64,000 bases of DNA from Paenisporosarcina indica (GCF_001939075.1 NZ_MPTA01000003.1:62001-126000), one strand, 5' to 3'. Counted from the stretch's first letter, positions 1 through 8,558 are shown. Numbers and translations are program-made. The notes: a model not told the origin generated them from the sequence alone.

Positions 1-629
1 GGTATTCTGGTTGTTAACTCTGGATTGTCCGCAATTACTGTATTTACGCCAACCAAAATCGCCATATTCTCATTTCGTAGGCGATGGACATCATATCTTG
101 CTTCTTCAGATGTAATCCATTTACTATGTGAAGTATGTGACGCAATTTTCCCATCCAACGTGATACCGGATTTCAAAGTGACAAAAGGTTTGTTTTCAAC
201 AATAAACTTATTAAAAACTTCATTCATTTTTTGGGATGTTTCTTCATGAACGCCAATCACTACTTCAATACCTGCATCCTCTAAAATCTGGACACCTCTG
301 CCTGAAACAACCGGATTTGGATCAAGCGTCGCTATAACAACTTTCTTGATCCCCGCTTCGACAATTGCCACGGCACAAGGGCCTGTTCTCCCATGATGAG
401 AACAAGGTTCAAGTGTGACGTAAATCGTTCCACCATTTGCTTTGTCGCCAGCCATGCGAATCGCGTGAATTTCTGCATGAGGCTCCCCAGCTTTCAAGTG
501 TGTTCCAACTCCAACAATACGGTTGTCATTGACTATTACTGAACCCACCAAAGGATTCGGATCAGTCTGACCTTTCATTGCTTGTGCATTTTTTATTGCA
601 AGGTCCATATAAAAGTCATGATTCGTCAT
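1..629 (-). CDS. ribD: Riboflavin biosynthesis protein RibD (partial; deaminase end)
   Basis: This is a bifunctional pyrimidine deaminase/reductase, carrying out two steps of riboflavin synthesis after GTP cyclohydrolase II. The reading frame opens at the ATG at 629-627 and runs off the left edge, so only about 209 N-terminal residues are visible. They include the cytidine-deaminase zinc motif: HAE at residues 51-53 and PCSHHGRTGPC at about 75-85. The start of the reductase domain follows (TLDGKIA). The start overlaps the 3' end of ribA by 14 bases, so the two are probably translationally coupled. The deaminase assignment is secure; the C-terminal reductase part lies outside the window. Confidence 0.93.
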   Translation of the reverse strand, partial: MTNHDFYMDLAIKNAQAMKGQTDPNPLVGSVIVNDNRIVGVGTHLKAGEPHAEIHAIRMAGDKANGGTIYVTLEPCSHHGRTGPCAVAIVEAGIKKVVIATLDPNPVVSGRGVQILEDAGIEVVIGVHEETSQKMNEVFNKFIVENKPFVTLKSGITLDGKIASHTSHSKWITSEEARYDVHRLRNENMAILVGVNTVIADNPELTTRI

Positions 630-1380
630 GTGGATTTTTCCCTTCATCCTTTAAATGACCTGATCGATTAATTTTGGTTTGTAAATAACCCTCATTGAAT
701 TCGGAAACATCTCCCCATAATGGTGTTCGTCCAGAAACTGGGAGTCCTGCATCCATTAATGCAGCAAGCTTTTTAGGATTATTTGTTAAAAGTGTTACCG
801 GTTTTGAACGTAATTCTTTCAGCACTTGTATTGCATCATGATAATTTCTTGAATCATCGACAAATCCTAGCTTTTCATTTGCCTCAACTGTGTCATAGCC
901 ATTTTCCTGGAGGATATAAGCCATTGCTTTACTAAATAGGCCGATTCCTCTGCCTTCATGGTTAGCTAAATAGAACAAAGCTCCTGTTCCATGATCAACA
1001 ATCATTTGCATCGACTGTTTCAGTTGATAACCACAATCACATCGTTTGCTGCCGAATATATCACCCGTATGACAAATCGAGTGCATTCTCATGAGTGCCT
1101 CTTCTTCGTGTTCAAAATCACCATAAACAAGAACACTTGATTGTTGATACTCAGCTAAATTTGCTGAAGATAAATTATCGATGACTTGTTGAATATTTTC
1201 ACTTTCTTCCTTGGCATTTAACCAGCAGTACCATTGGAATACGACAGTCTCCCCATACAAATTAACAGGTAGTCGAATGGGTCCTACTAAATATATGGCA
1301 CCCTCATTTAATTTTATTAATTTAATTTTATTTTTCAAAACAGATAAAGCTTCTTGTGGAACTATCTGTGTTTTACTCAT
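616..1380 (-). CDS. ribA: GTP cyclohydrolase II
   Basis: This enzyme opens GTP to 2,5-diamino-6-ribosylamino-4(3H)-pyrimidinone phosphate, the first committed step of riboflavin synthesis. The 254-residue protein shows the zinc-binding cysteine pattern (CHTGDIFGSKRCDCG), the HEGRGIGL loop and the LTNNPKK segment typical of the family. The DHBP synthase domain found in Bacillus RibBA is absent, so this is a stand-alone cyclohydrolase II. It is the first gene of an operon with ribD, which overlaps its end. It has a consensus sigma-A promoter and a dyad operator candidate upstream. No FMN riboswitch signature is visible. Confidence 0.93.
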   Translation of the reverse strand: MSKTQIVPQEALSVLKNKIKLIKLNEGAIYLVGPIRLPVNLYGETVVFQWYCWLNAKEESENIQQVIDNLSSANLAEYQQSSVLVYGDFEHEEEALMRMHSICHTGDIFGSKRCDCGYQLKQSMQMIVDHGTGALFYLANHEGRGIGLFSKAMAYILQENGYDTVEANEKLGFVDDSRNYHDAIQVLKELRSKPVTLLTNNPKKLAALMDAGLPVSGRTPLWGDVSEFNEGYLQTKINRSGHLKDEGKNPHDES

Positions 1381-1455
1381 TATTAACTTCCCCTTTTTTT
1401 ATCTTTTCTTCTCGTTAGTTAAACGCATAAATTTAGGTAACAATTCGTTTGTTAG

Positions 1456-1472
1456 TTACTTTATGTAAGTAA
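1456..1472. promoter_or_regulatory. Dyad operator candidate over the ribA start region
   Basis: TTACTT-TATGT-AAGTAA forms a perfect 6-bp dyad immediately downstream of the ribA -10 box. A related GTTAGTTA sequence occurs twice nearby. The position suits a repressor site; the regulator is unknown. Confidence 0.4.
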
Positions 1473-1500
1473 TTATATTTTTGTAACTTAAATTTGTCAA
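1472..1500 (-). promoter_or_regulatory. Sigma-A promoter of ribA-ribD
   Basis: On the minus strand, TTGACA (1500-1495) is followed by exactly 17 bases and TATAAT (1477-1472). Both hexamers are perfect and the spacing is optimal. The transcript would have a leader of roughly 85 bases before ribA. Confidence 0.85.
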
Positions 1501-1563
1501 GAACGTTCGCCTTATTTTCGTATTATTGTACCATTTTACGATTGTAACCCGCTTATTTAAAGA

Positions 1564-1593
1564 AGCGAATTCCTGACGTTTGGAATTCGCTCT
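1564..1593 (-). terminator. Hairpin terminator after ribonuclease J
   Basis: AGCGAATTCC and GGAATTCGCT form a perfect 10-bp stem with an 8-base loop just past the ribonuclease J stop codon. The U tract is weak, so termination could be partial. Confidence 0.6.
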
Positions 1594-1596
1594 ATT

Positions 1597-3270
1597 TTAG
1601 ACTTCAATTATGATTGGAATGATCATTGGTCTGCGTTTGGTTTGTGCAAATAAATACTTTCCAACTGAATCTTTTATGCTTTGTTTTTGGATATTACGTT
1701 GAGGTCCATTTCCTCGTTGTAAATTAGTAATGGTTGTGACAACGATACGATCTACTTCTTTTAAGAGTTCCTCGGAATCGCGTGCGTAGACAAACCCACG
1801 AGATATCGTATCAGGACCTGTAATAATCTTGCCATCCGATTTATTCATCGTAACAACAATAACTAACATTCCATCCTCAGAAAGTAGTTTACGATCCCGC
1901 ATCACAATATTTCCGACATCACCAATTCCAGTACCGTCTACGAAAACGTGACCTGCTTGTACTTTTCGTGTCTGACGAGCTATTTTGTCGTTAATATCCA
2001 CTACATCCCCATTGTTAATAATAAAGATGTTTTCTTTCTCAACTCCCACAGATTCTGCTAAAAATTGGTGCTGACGCAGCATTCTAAATTCACCATGAAT
2101 GGGAATAAAGTATTTGGGTTTCATCAGTGTCAGCATTAATTTCAGCTCTTCCTGACAAGCATGTCCTGAAACATGCATACCAGTTACACTTCCCGAACCA
2201 TAAATTACGTTCGCACCCAATTGGAATAGATTATCAATAATGCGAGCAACACTTTTTTCATTTCCAGGTATTGGTGATGAAGCAAAAATCACGGTGTCTT
2301 CGGGTAGGACTTCTAATTGACGAAAGTTTGAACTGGATAAACGGGATAGAGCCGCCATAGGCTCACCTTGACTTCCCGTACATAGAATAGCCACCCTCTC
2401 CGGGTCCATCCCTCTGACATCATTTGCATCAATTAACATCCCTTCAGGAAGATCCAAATAACCTAGTTCCGTAGCAACCGTAACCACGTTGACCATACTG
2501 CGGCCAAGCAATGCTAGCTTGCGATTTGTTTTTTGGGCAGCATCTACGACTTGCTGTACACGATGAACATTAGAAGCAAAGGTTGAGATAAACACTTTTC
2601 GATTCGCTTTGCGGAATTCTTCTTCAATCAGACCGCCTATCCGTTTTTCAGAGGGATTAAAGCCAGGACGTTCTGCATTGGTACTTTCAGATAATAAAAG
2701 CAAGACACCGTTCATCCCTATTTCTGCCATTTTATGAATTTCAGGATATTCATTGTTGACGGGAGTTAAATCAAACTTAAAATCACCTGTATGAACAACG
2801 GCACCTTCTGGCGTGTGAAAAACAATTCCTAAACAATCGGGTATACTGTGATTCGTTTTGAAAAAAGTTAATCTCACCGGTCCAAACTCCAAGTCTGAAT
2901 CAGACGTGATGTTAACTAGCTTTGTATCTCTGATCAATCCATGTTCTTTTAACTTCAGTTCAATTAATCCATTCGTGAATCTGGTTGCATAAACTGGCAT
3001 ATTCAATTGTTTTAATAAATAGGGAATGCCACCGATATGATCTTCATGTCCATGCGTAACAATCAAGGCTTTAATCTTATCTTGATTATCCTGTAAGTAA
3101 GAAATATCTTGAATAATCAAATCGATACCTAATTGACTCTCATCAGGAAATTTCGACCCACAGTCGATTACAAAAATATCCTCTTCATATTGTAAAACAT
3201 ACATATTCTTTCCGATTTCATTAATGCCACCTAAAGCGAACACTGACAATGCATTTTCTGTTGTACTCAA
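1597..3270 (-). CDS. rnjA: Ribonuclease J (RNase J1 type)
   Basis: This is a beta-CASP metallo-beta-lactamase ribonuclease with endonuclease and 5'-3' exonuclease activity in mRNA turnover and RNA maturation. The 557-residue length matches the family. The metal-binding motif HGHEDHIGG (residues 73-81) is intact, which favours an active J1-type enzyme over J2, whose motif is degenerate. HTGDFKFD, the phosphate-binding SGH and the C-terminal TKRRPMIIPIIIEV tail are also present. The start is a TTG (3270-3268) placed about 8 bases after a strong GGGAGGA ribosome binding site; no better ATG exists. Many Bacillales carry two or three paralogues, so the exact paralogue is not certain. Confidence 0.9.
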   Translation of the reverse strand: MSTTENALSVFALGGINEIGKNMYVLQYEEDIFVIDCGSKFPDESQLGIDLIIQDISYLQDNQDKIKALIVTHGHEDHIGGIPYLLKQLNMPVYATRFTNGLIELKLKEHGLIRDTKLVNITSDSDLEFGPVRLTFFKTNHSIPDCLGIVFHTPEGAVVHTGDFKFDLTPVNNEYPEIHKMAEIGMNGVLLLLSESTNAERPGFNPSEKRIGGLIEEEFRKANRKVFISTFASNVHRVQQVVDAAQKTNRKLALLGRSMVNVVTVATELGYLDLPEGMLIDANDVRGMDPERVAILCTGSQGEPMAALSRLSSSNFRQLEVLPEDTVIFASSPIPGNEKSVARIIDNLFQLGANVIYGSGSVTGMHVSGHACQEELKLMLTLMKPKYFIPIHGEFRMLRQHQFLAESVGVEKENIFIINNGDVVDINDKIARQTRKVQAGHVFVDGTGIGDVGNIVMRDRKLLSEDGMLVIVVTMNKSDGKIITGPDTISRGFVYARDSEELLKEVDRIVVTTITNLQRGNGPQRNIQKQSIKDSVGKYLFAQTKRRPMIIPIIIEV

Positions 3271-3352
3271 TTTTAGAATCCTCCCACTTTCAATTACTAT
3301 GCAGAGTATTCCCTTTTAACTATCTTTTATTATACGGAATGTATTAATTTTC

Positions 3353-3388
3353 AAAAAAAGAGTTGGCCCTTTGTATGGGTCAACTCTT
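3353..3388 (-). terminator. Terminator of the zinc-ribbon gene
   Basis: On the minus strand, a GAGTTGACCC/GGGCCAACTC stem with one mismatch is followed by seven T residues, 38 bases past the stop at 3427. Confidence 0.8.
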
Positions 3389-3426
3389 ACATAATTTATG
3401 AATGAAATATTTAAAATAGCTTTTCT

Positions 3427-3684
3427 TTATTTCCAACGTTCGAGTTTATGAATATTTCTAGTAAAGAATCCAGTAAAGACCTTTGGAATTTTAAATTCAA
3501 TCAATTTGGCTTTTACCCTTTCCTTCATTTCATCTACAGTCAAGTCTGGGGAAGTAAAGACACCATTCTGAAAACAATGGCTACAATACGTTGAACTCTT
3601 GCTCCCATTCTGTTCTGTACCTCCCCCTTCATCGTCCCTTGAAAGAGGCATTCCACAACTTTGACAATTTTTATTTGATTTCAT
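3427..3684 (-). CDS. Zinc-ribbon domain protein
   Basis: This small protein of about 85 residues has four cysteines in two pairs, CQSCGMP near the N terminus and CSHC about 28 residues later. This is the layout of the putative zinc-ribbon domain family found in short bacterial proteins. The C-terminal half is charged, with no membrane segment. I chose the ATG at 3684 because it lies about 9 bases from an AAGGGGG ribosome binding site; a GTG two codons upstream is too close to it. The function is unknown. Zinc binding is inferred from the cysteine spacing. Confidence 0.75.
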   Translation of the reverse strand: MKSNKNCQSCGMPLSRDDEGGGTEQNGSKSSTYCSHCFQNGVFTSPDLTVDEMKERVKAKLIEFKIPKVFTGFFTRNIHKLERWK

Positions 3685-3722
3685 GAACACTATCCCCCTT
3701 CTTTATCTTTAATAAATCAATC

Positions 3723-4013
3723 CTAGTTCCAATCTTTTTCACTAACATCGAAGTTCTTTTCAGCCCACGCTTCGGCTTCTTCAATAGTTTCCAGTTGTTG
3801 ATCATCTTGTATTGTCCAATCCTTATCACACATAAATAAATAGTACGTGTTATCTTCTTCATACTGGGCAATTGCTAAAGCAGTGATTGCAACTTCAGTG
3901 GTTGACCCACCTTTTTCTTCAAAAAACATTAGACTTAATTTTTTGCTTGCATCATTTGGAGTATGCTTTAATACTTTAGCTCCATCCAGTTCAGTAGGTA
4001 CATTCATTGTCAT
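3723..4013 (-). CDS. Small hypothetical protein
   Basis: I do not recognise this protein of about 96 residues. It is soluble and acidic, with a tryptophan-rich C terminus (DKDWTIQ, EAWAEKNF, EKDWN) and no signal peptide or membrane segment. Three in-frame ATGs lie close together. The middle one (4013) has the best spacing, 9 bases, from a GAGG ribosome binding site. It lies 38 bases before the zinc-ribbon gene and may share its transcript. Confidence 0.6.
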   Translation of the reverse strand: MTMNVPTELDGAKVLKHTPNDASKKLSLMFFEEKGGSTTEVAITALAIAQYEEDNTYYLFMCDKDWTIQDDQQLETIEEAEAWAEKNFDVSEKDWN

Positions 4014-4068
4014 TGTCATAGTCCTCTTTTCATTAATTTGGAATATATTCAACTATACTCTATTATTT

Positions 4069-4680
4069 TCAGACCTTCCACAATCGAAAAATCAAAAACC
4101 GTTCATTTTCATTATGTTCATAAAGTCCGTGAACCTTCACTTCTTTCAAGAATTCGAATGTGGTTCGAGTTTCAAGAAACTGGATATATTCTGTAGTGGG
4201 ATAGTAAAGAATTAAATCCACCGCTCTCAAATGCAAATCGACTGAGCGAAGAATATTTTCGACCACTTTCATGAAGATCTGAATGGAAAACGGATTAAAA
4301 AAATAAAAAATACTATCGGTAGATCTAACTTCATAATCTTGAGCCAGACAATTTTCAAATTCTATCGTATCGCTTGATTGCTTAGCCGTTTTCAAGTAGC
4401 TATTTAAATTATTATTCGCATCCTGATGCAGTCGTACACTCATCTCAATCCCAGTAACTGATGCACGAAAATGATGATGAAGATAAAAAGAGAGACGTCC
4501 TTTGCCACATCCATAATCCACAACATGATCCATTTTTGTAAGTTCATAATCATTAAAAAGTGCATCCAATGCCTGGTAAGGAGTTGCTTCATACCGATTA
4601 TTGTGGACCGATTGACTTAGTAACTCCAGCGTGCCCACTGTCCTGATACGAAGAAATTGATCGTATTCTTTCTCATTCAT
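4069..4680 (-). CDS. Class I SAM-dependent methyltransferase
   Basis: This 203-residue protein carries the SAM-binding motif I, VDYGCGKGRLSFYL, at about residues 53-66, with an acidic residue (E in GIEMSVRL) at the end of the next strand. The substrate cannot be read from the sequence. The start ATG follows AGAGGG by 5 bases. It begins 15 bases after the TetM-like gene, so the pair is probably co-transcribed. That makes a role in modifying rRNA or a translation factor an attractive but untested guess. An alternative is a small-molecule methyltransferase. Confidence 0.8.
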   Translation of the reverse strand: MNEKEYDQFLRIRTVGTLELLSQSVHNNRYEATPYQALDALFNDYELTKMDHVVDYGCGKGRLSFYLHHHFRASVTGIEMSVRLHQDANNNLNSYLKTAKQSSDTIEFENCLAQDYEVRSTDSIFYFFNPFSIQIFMKVVENILRSVDLHLRAVDLILYYPTTEYIQFLETRTTFEFLKEVKVHGLYEHNENERFLIFRLWKV

Positions 4681-4695
4681 GTTGACCCTCTATTC

Positions 4696-6642
4696 TTATC
4701 TCACTATACAGTGCATTTCAGTTTCTGCCTTATCCCAAGAAACCGTGTACCCTTTACCTTTGGAGCAAAAAATCGATGATGAGCTATATTCGGGATCTGC
4801 ATCTTTATTATAAGCCAATCTTTCAATAACCTCTTCTTCGTTATGGCATCGCTCGTAACCGCCAAAAACGAGGTTGAGCACCCCTTTTCCCTGTGTAAAA
4901 GAAGCCAGCTCAGATGCGTAATTCATGAATGTTGCAACGGGTACTTTCCCCGTCAATATTGCCTTATCTCCTTCTGTTTTTGGAGAGTCGAAAAATCCAT
5001 GAGCGACTTGGATATCAGATAGCACTTTTCCCATCAGATCCAAGTCTACTTTCACTTTGAAATTGTAGAATGGTTCCAACAAGTAGTTTGTAGTTTTTTC
5101 CATTCCTTGTCTCAATGCTCGGTAGGTAGCTTCGCGGAAATCGCCGCCAGATGTATGCTTAATATCTGCTCTTCCTGTTAGAAGAGTGACTTTCACATCT
5201 GTTAAAGGTGAGCCAGTTAGTAAGCCATTATGAGATTTCTCAAAAAGATGATTCCGTACTAAGTTTTGATTTCCTATCGATAAATCATTGGCATGACAAG
5301 AATTATCAAATGTGATTCCACTATTTCTGTTGCCTGCTTCCAACTTAAGATGAACTTCTGCGTAATGTTTCAGTGGCTCAAAATGACCATATCCAGTCAC
5401 CGTTGAGGCAATTGTTTCTTTATAAAGAATCTCAGGTTCTTCAAAAGTGACGTCAAAACGAAACCTTTCTTTTATGAGTGGTTTCAAGACTTCTAATTGG
5501 ATTGTGCCCATCACATGTATATGAATCTCTTGTAAACGTTCTTCCCATGTGACATTTAATGATGGATCTTCCACATCCAATAGTTGAAAGCAGCGTAAGG
5601 CTTCTTTGATATGCACGGTTGGGTCAATGACTACCTTGGACTTTAAGGTTGGGACCATTTCATACACTGCTTTTTCTTGGATCGTGCCTAATCCATCACC
5701 AATCGCTGCAAAGGATAATCCGATAACCGCAAATAATTCACCTGCTATTACCTGCTCCACTGTCTTGTATTTTTTCCCATTATACACTCTTATTTGCGTG
5801 ATTTTTTCAGTGTTTCCATTATAGGTTATTACATCCCGTACACTCATTGTTCCACTTAGAGCTTTAATAAAAGTAACTCTAGCCCCTTTATCATCATGTC
5901 GAATTTTATAAACGCGACCAGAAAATGCTTCGCTAGATTCGTAATTCGTAACGGTTAATTGATGGAATTGATTCAAGAAATCGAGGATTCCAATATCTAG
6001 GAGTGCAGAGCCACTTGAACAAGGAAAGACTTTCTTTTCAGCAGTCAACTCAATCATGGTTTTTAACCACAAATCCTTTTGATAACCCTCTACCATATAG
6101 TGCTCTAAAAGGATTTCATTGCGCTCAGCTACAAATTCAATAAGGTCCTCATTCATTTCACCCTGTTTAAATGAATCAGTTAAATGACAAACATTAGCAG
6201 TTAATTCTGAACGTATTTCATCTAGCACCCTTTTAACATCTGCACCTACTCGATCTGTTTTGTTTATAAAGAAAAAAGTCGGCACTTGGTGTTTTTGCAG
6301 CAGCTGCCATATCGTGGTAGTATGCCCTTCAACCCCTTCGACAGCACTAATAATAATAATGGCATAGTCCATCACCTGGACAGAACGCTCCATTTCAGGA
6401 GAAAAATCCACATGTCCAGGATTATCAATTAAATAATAGGTAGAATCTAGATAAGAAAAGGTTGCTTGATCTGCAAATACGGTAATCCCTCTTTGTCTTT
6501 CTATTTCATGACTATCAAGAAAGGTATCTTTATGATCCACTCTACCTCTTTGCTTAATACTCTTGGTATGGAATAGAATTTGTTCTGCAAAGGTGGTTTT
6601 CCCCGCATCAACATGTGCAAATACCCCAATTGTTTTATTCAT
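4696..6642 (-). CDS. TetM/TetO-like ribosomal protection GTPase
   Basis: This is an EF-G-like translational GTPase of 648 residues, the usual length for the ribosomal-protection family that removes tetracycline from the 30S subunit. G1 AHVDAGKTT is at residues 9-17, G3 DNPGH at 73-77 and G4 NKTD at 127-130. The EF-G domain II and C-terminal domains follow. G4 is NKTD, not the NKID I recall for classical TetM. The C terminus (about residues 590-648) is also unlike the domain-IV tip loops I remember. It may therefore be one of the chromosomal translation-factor relatives common in Bacillales, and resistance should not be assumed. A GAGGTG ribosome binding site precedes the ATG. No leader-peptide attenuator was evident. 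Confidence 0.82.
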   Translation of the reverse strand: MNKTIGVFAHVDAGKTTFAEQILFHTKSIKQRGRVDHKDTFLDSHEIERQRGITVFADQATFSYLDSTYYLIDNPGHVDFSPEMERSVQVMDYAIIIISAVEGVEGHTTTIWQLLQKHQVPTFFFINKTDRVGADVKRVLDEIRSELTANVCHLTDSFKQGEMNEDLIEFVAERNEILLEHYMVEGYQKDLWLKTMIELTAEKKVFPCSSGSALLDIGILDFLNQFHQLTVTNYESSEAFSGRVYKIRHDDKGARVTFIKALSGTMSVRDVITYNGNTEKITQIRVYNGKKYKTVEQVIAGELFAVIGLSFAAIGDGLGTIQEKAVYEMVPTLKSKVVIDPTVHIKEALRCFQLLDVEDPSLNVTWEERLQEIHIHVMGTIQLEVLKPLIKERFRFDVTFEEPEILYKETIASTVTGYGHFEPLKHYAEVHLKLEAGNRNSGITFDNSCHANDLSIGNQNLVRNHLFEKSHNGLLTGSPLTDVKVTLLTGRADIKHTSGGDFREATYRALRQGMEKTTNYLLEPFYNFKVKVDLDLMGKVLSDIQVAHGFFDSPKTEGDKAILTGKVPVATFMNYASELASFTQGKGVLNLVFGGYERCHNEEEVIERLAYNKDADPEYSSSSIFCSKGKGYTVSWDKAETEMHCIVR

Positions 6643-6684
6643 ACTGACACCTCACATACCTTCATACTATCCTAGAATCCAGTA

Positions 6685-6720
6685 AATATAAAAGCAGATA
6701 CCCAAAAAATAGGTACCTGC
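6685..6720 (-). terminator. Terminator after the 63-residue motif protein
   Basis: On the minus strand, GCAGGTACC and GGTATCTGC pair across a loop of T and G residues, followed by TTTTATATT. It lies 42 bases past the stop at 6762. Confidence 0.65.
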
Positions 6721-6761
6721 ATCATTAAATAGATTAAAATTAGCCAATCCTGTTACATAAA

Positions 6762-6953
6762 CTAGTCATGTATCTTTTTCATAGCCGCAATGTCAGTTTG
6801 ACTATAGCTGCCTTCATCTCGAGTTCCTGTTGTTTTAGCGAGCAATTCCTTTACTTCATTATAAGTCAGGCCTGAGTTTTCATTATTTCTTTTCACTTCA
6901 TCAATATTTGTTCCAACCACCGTAAATCCGTCCGGCTTCTGAAAATTCCCCAA
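6762..6953 (-). CDS. Small GTxIDEV-motif protein (copy 1)
   Basis: This is a 63-residue hydrophilic protein. The start is a TTG (6953) 7 bases after a strong GGAGGTG ribosome binding site. The core GTNIDEVKRNNENSGLTYNE is shared with a second small gene at 48931-49104 in this window, so the two are paralogues. The DEVKRxN/TDIAAMKK pattern is faintly reminiscent of gamma-type small acid-soluble spore proteins, but I cannot assign it to that family. It has no cysteine, signal peptide or membrane segment. It stands alone, with its own terminator. Confidence 0.65.
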   Translation of the reverse strand: MGNFQKPDGFTVVGTNIDEVKRNNENSGLTYNEVKELLAKTTGTRDEGSYSQTDIAAMKKIHD

Positions 6954-7153
6954 TTAAATTCACCTCCGACCATTATCAATTCATTAAAGTTCATTTTATA
7001 AATCCTAACGGCTAGTGTTGCCGTTAGAATTTTTAAATCGTTATTTGTTTGAGTATTACACTTTTAAATTCCTACACTAACATTTGATTTATTATGTTCA
7101 AGTCCAGTACTTTCATTCCTCTGACTTACAATTTCCTACTATATAAAAATTGG

Positions 7154-7199
7154 CAAAATAGAAAGAGTCCCAATGTGCATTGAGACTCTTTTCTATTTT
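7154..7199 (-). terminator. Terminator of the aminotransferase gene
   Basis: A long stem (AAATAGAAAGAGTC against GACTCTTTTCTATTT, with CAAT/ATTG inside) with T-rich flanks on both strands lies about 30 bases past the stop. Confidence 0.8.
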
Positions 7200-7228
7200 A
7201 TGATTGATTATCTTCTTTATAATGTTAC

Positions 7229-8131
7229 TTAACTGCTTACAGCGTGACTATGAGTATAGCATTGAACCCCATCTGTAGTGACCAATTGTCTAAATTCGGT
7301 TAACAGATGATTTGTTACTTTGCCTGGTTTCCCATCGCTTATTTTCCTTTGATCTACTTCAATAACAGCAATAACCTCAATTGCTGTACCAGTCAAGAAA
7401 ACTTCATCTGCTACATACACATCATGCCTTGTAAATGGTGATTCTTTAAGCTCGTATCCGTTTTTCTTTGCTAAATCAATAATGGCATTTCGAGTAATTC
7501 CTTCCAAAGCGCCTAGGTATACTGGAGGAGTAATAATCGTATTGTTTTTCACGATAAAAATATTGTCTGCCGACCCTTCGGTTACATAACCCTGATCATT
7601 TAACATTAGGGCTTCATCGACACCCGCCTGATTTGCTTCTAGTTTTACGAGAATATTATTAAGATAATTCAATGATTTAACTTGTGGGCTAAGAACATCT
7701 GGTCGATTTCTACGAGTTGCTACAGATGCAATTCGAAGACCCCGCTCATATAATTCCTGCGGAAACATGGTAAGAGCTTCCGCAATGACAATCACTCTTG
7801 GTTGCGAACAAGCCGATGGATCAAGTCCAAGATTCCCCATTCCACGAGATACAACAACACGAATATAAGCACTGAGGAGTTCATTCTTTCGAATGGTTTC
7901 AACAATTATTTGTTCCAATTCCTCTTTTGTATATGGAATGTTTAACATAATGGATTGTGCAGATTCATATAACCTTTTTAGGTGTTCTTCGAGTTTGAAA
8001 ATATTGCCACTATAAACACGAATACCTTCAAATATTCCATCTCCGTATAAAAAACCATGATCGTACACAGAAACAACTGCGTCCTCTTTAGATACGAATT
8101 GTCCACCTGAAAAAATCCATTGATTACTCAT
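7229..8131 (-). CDS. ilvE: Branched-chain amino acid aminotransferase (class IV, PLP)
   Basis: This enzyme interconverts valine, leucine and isoleucine with their 2-oxo acids using PLP. The 300-residue protein has the fold-type IV features: YDHGFLYGDGIFEG near residue 23, the PLP lysine in VKSLNYLNN (K152), the EGSADNIF loop and EGITRNAI. The ATG at 8131 is preferred because it sits about 9 bases from AGGAG; a TTG two codons earlier is too close. It lies next to, but is transcribed away from, the liv uptake operon, so uptake and metabolism of branched-chain amino acids are neighbours. D-amino acid aminotransferase is a related alternative, but the length and NYLNN motif favour IlvE. Confidence 0.88.
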   Translation of the reverse strand: MSNQWIFSGGQFVSKEDAVVSVYDHGFLYGDGIFEGIRVYSGNIFKLEEHLKRLYESAQSIMLNIPYTKEELEQIIVETIRKNELLSAYIRVVVSRGMGNLGLDPSACSQPRVIVIAEALTMFPQELYERGLRIASVATRRNRPDVLSPQVKSLNYLNNILVKLEANQAGVDEALMLNDQGYVTEGSADNIFIVKNNTIITPPVYLGALEGITRNAIIDLAKKNGYELKESPFTRHDVYVADEVFLTGTAIEVIAVIEVDQRKISDGKPGKVTNHLLTEFRQLVTTDGVQCYTHSHAVSS

Positions 8132-8321
8132 ATTCAACCGCTCCTGTCTGTAAATGGATCCATCTTCGACTCTCTAAATCATTCCTCATGTAGAAAAAAG
8201 TGAACTTTGAGAAATATTCTGAAAAGTACAAATTGGATATTGTCGTTAATATTACAACAAATAATTTTAGAATCAACCACCATTTTTATAATAGGTACTA
8301 GTAATTGATTAATCCTAAATT

Positions 8322-8336
8322 TTGATAACGTTTTCA
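8322..8336. promoter_or_regulatory. cre-like site upstream of livK
   Basis: TTGATAACGTTTTCA matches the CcpA cre consensus WTGNAANCGNWNNCW at all but one position. It lies about 175 bases upstream of the livK promoter. Binding is inference. Confidence 0.35.
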
Positions 8337-8382
8337 TTGTTGATATATCGGTAATTAATATTTTCAGTATAAGTTAGATTTT

Positions 8383-8397
8383 TATTTTCAAAAATTT
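8383..8397. promoter_or_regulatory. CodY-box-like site upstream of livK
   Basis: TATTTTCAAAAATTT matches the CodY box AATTTTCWGAAAATT with three mismatches. CodY control of branched-chain amino acid uptake is well known in Bacillales, so the position is plausible. In AT-rich DNA such matches also occur by chance. Confidence 0.35.
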
Positions 8398-8497
8398 CAA
8401 ATCTCTTAATTTCTCTCTTTTTTTAAAATAGCGAATAAGGATTATTCACAAATAATTCTTATTACACTATTTAAAACCTTTAAAGCTATTTAAGACC

Positions 8498-8526
8498 TTT
8501 ACAATAATCAAAATATATCCTATAGT
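8498..8526 (+). promoter_or_regulatory. Sigma-A promoter of livK
   Basis: TTTACA and TATAGT are separated by 17 bases, ending 33 bases before the livK ATG. A strong GGGGG-type ribosome binding site follows. Confidence 0.65.
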
Positions 8527-8558
8527 TAAAAAATTCTAACAATTATGGGGGTAGAGAG

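Larger units (their letters stand above)
8138..8497. other. Intergenic region between ilvE and livK
   Basis: These 360 bases are very AT-rich and non-coding between two divergent amino-acid genes. They contain the cre-like and CodY-like sites listed separately. I saw no T-box or other riboswitch signature. Confidence 0.6.

Noticed and set aside
4696-6642. Calling this gene a tetracycline resistance determinant.
   Set aside because: The family resemblance is clear, but chromosomal relatives without resistance function are common in Bacillales, and the G4 motif and C-terminal region do not look like those I recall for classical TetM. I kept the neutral name.
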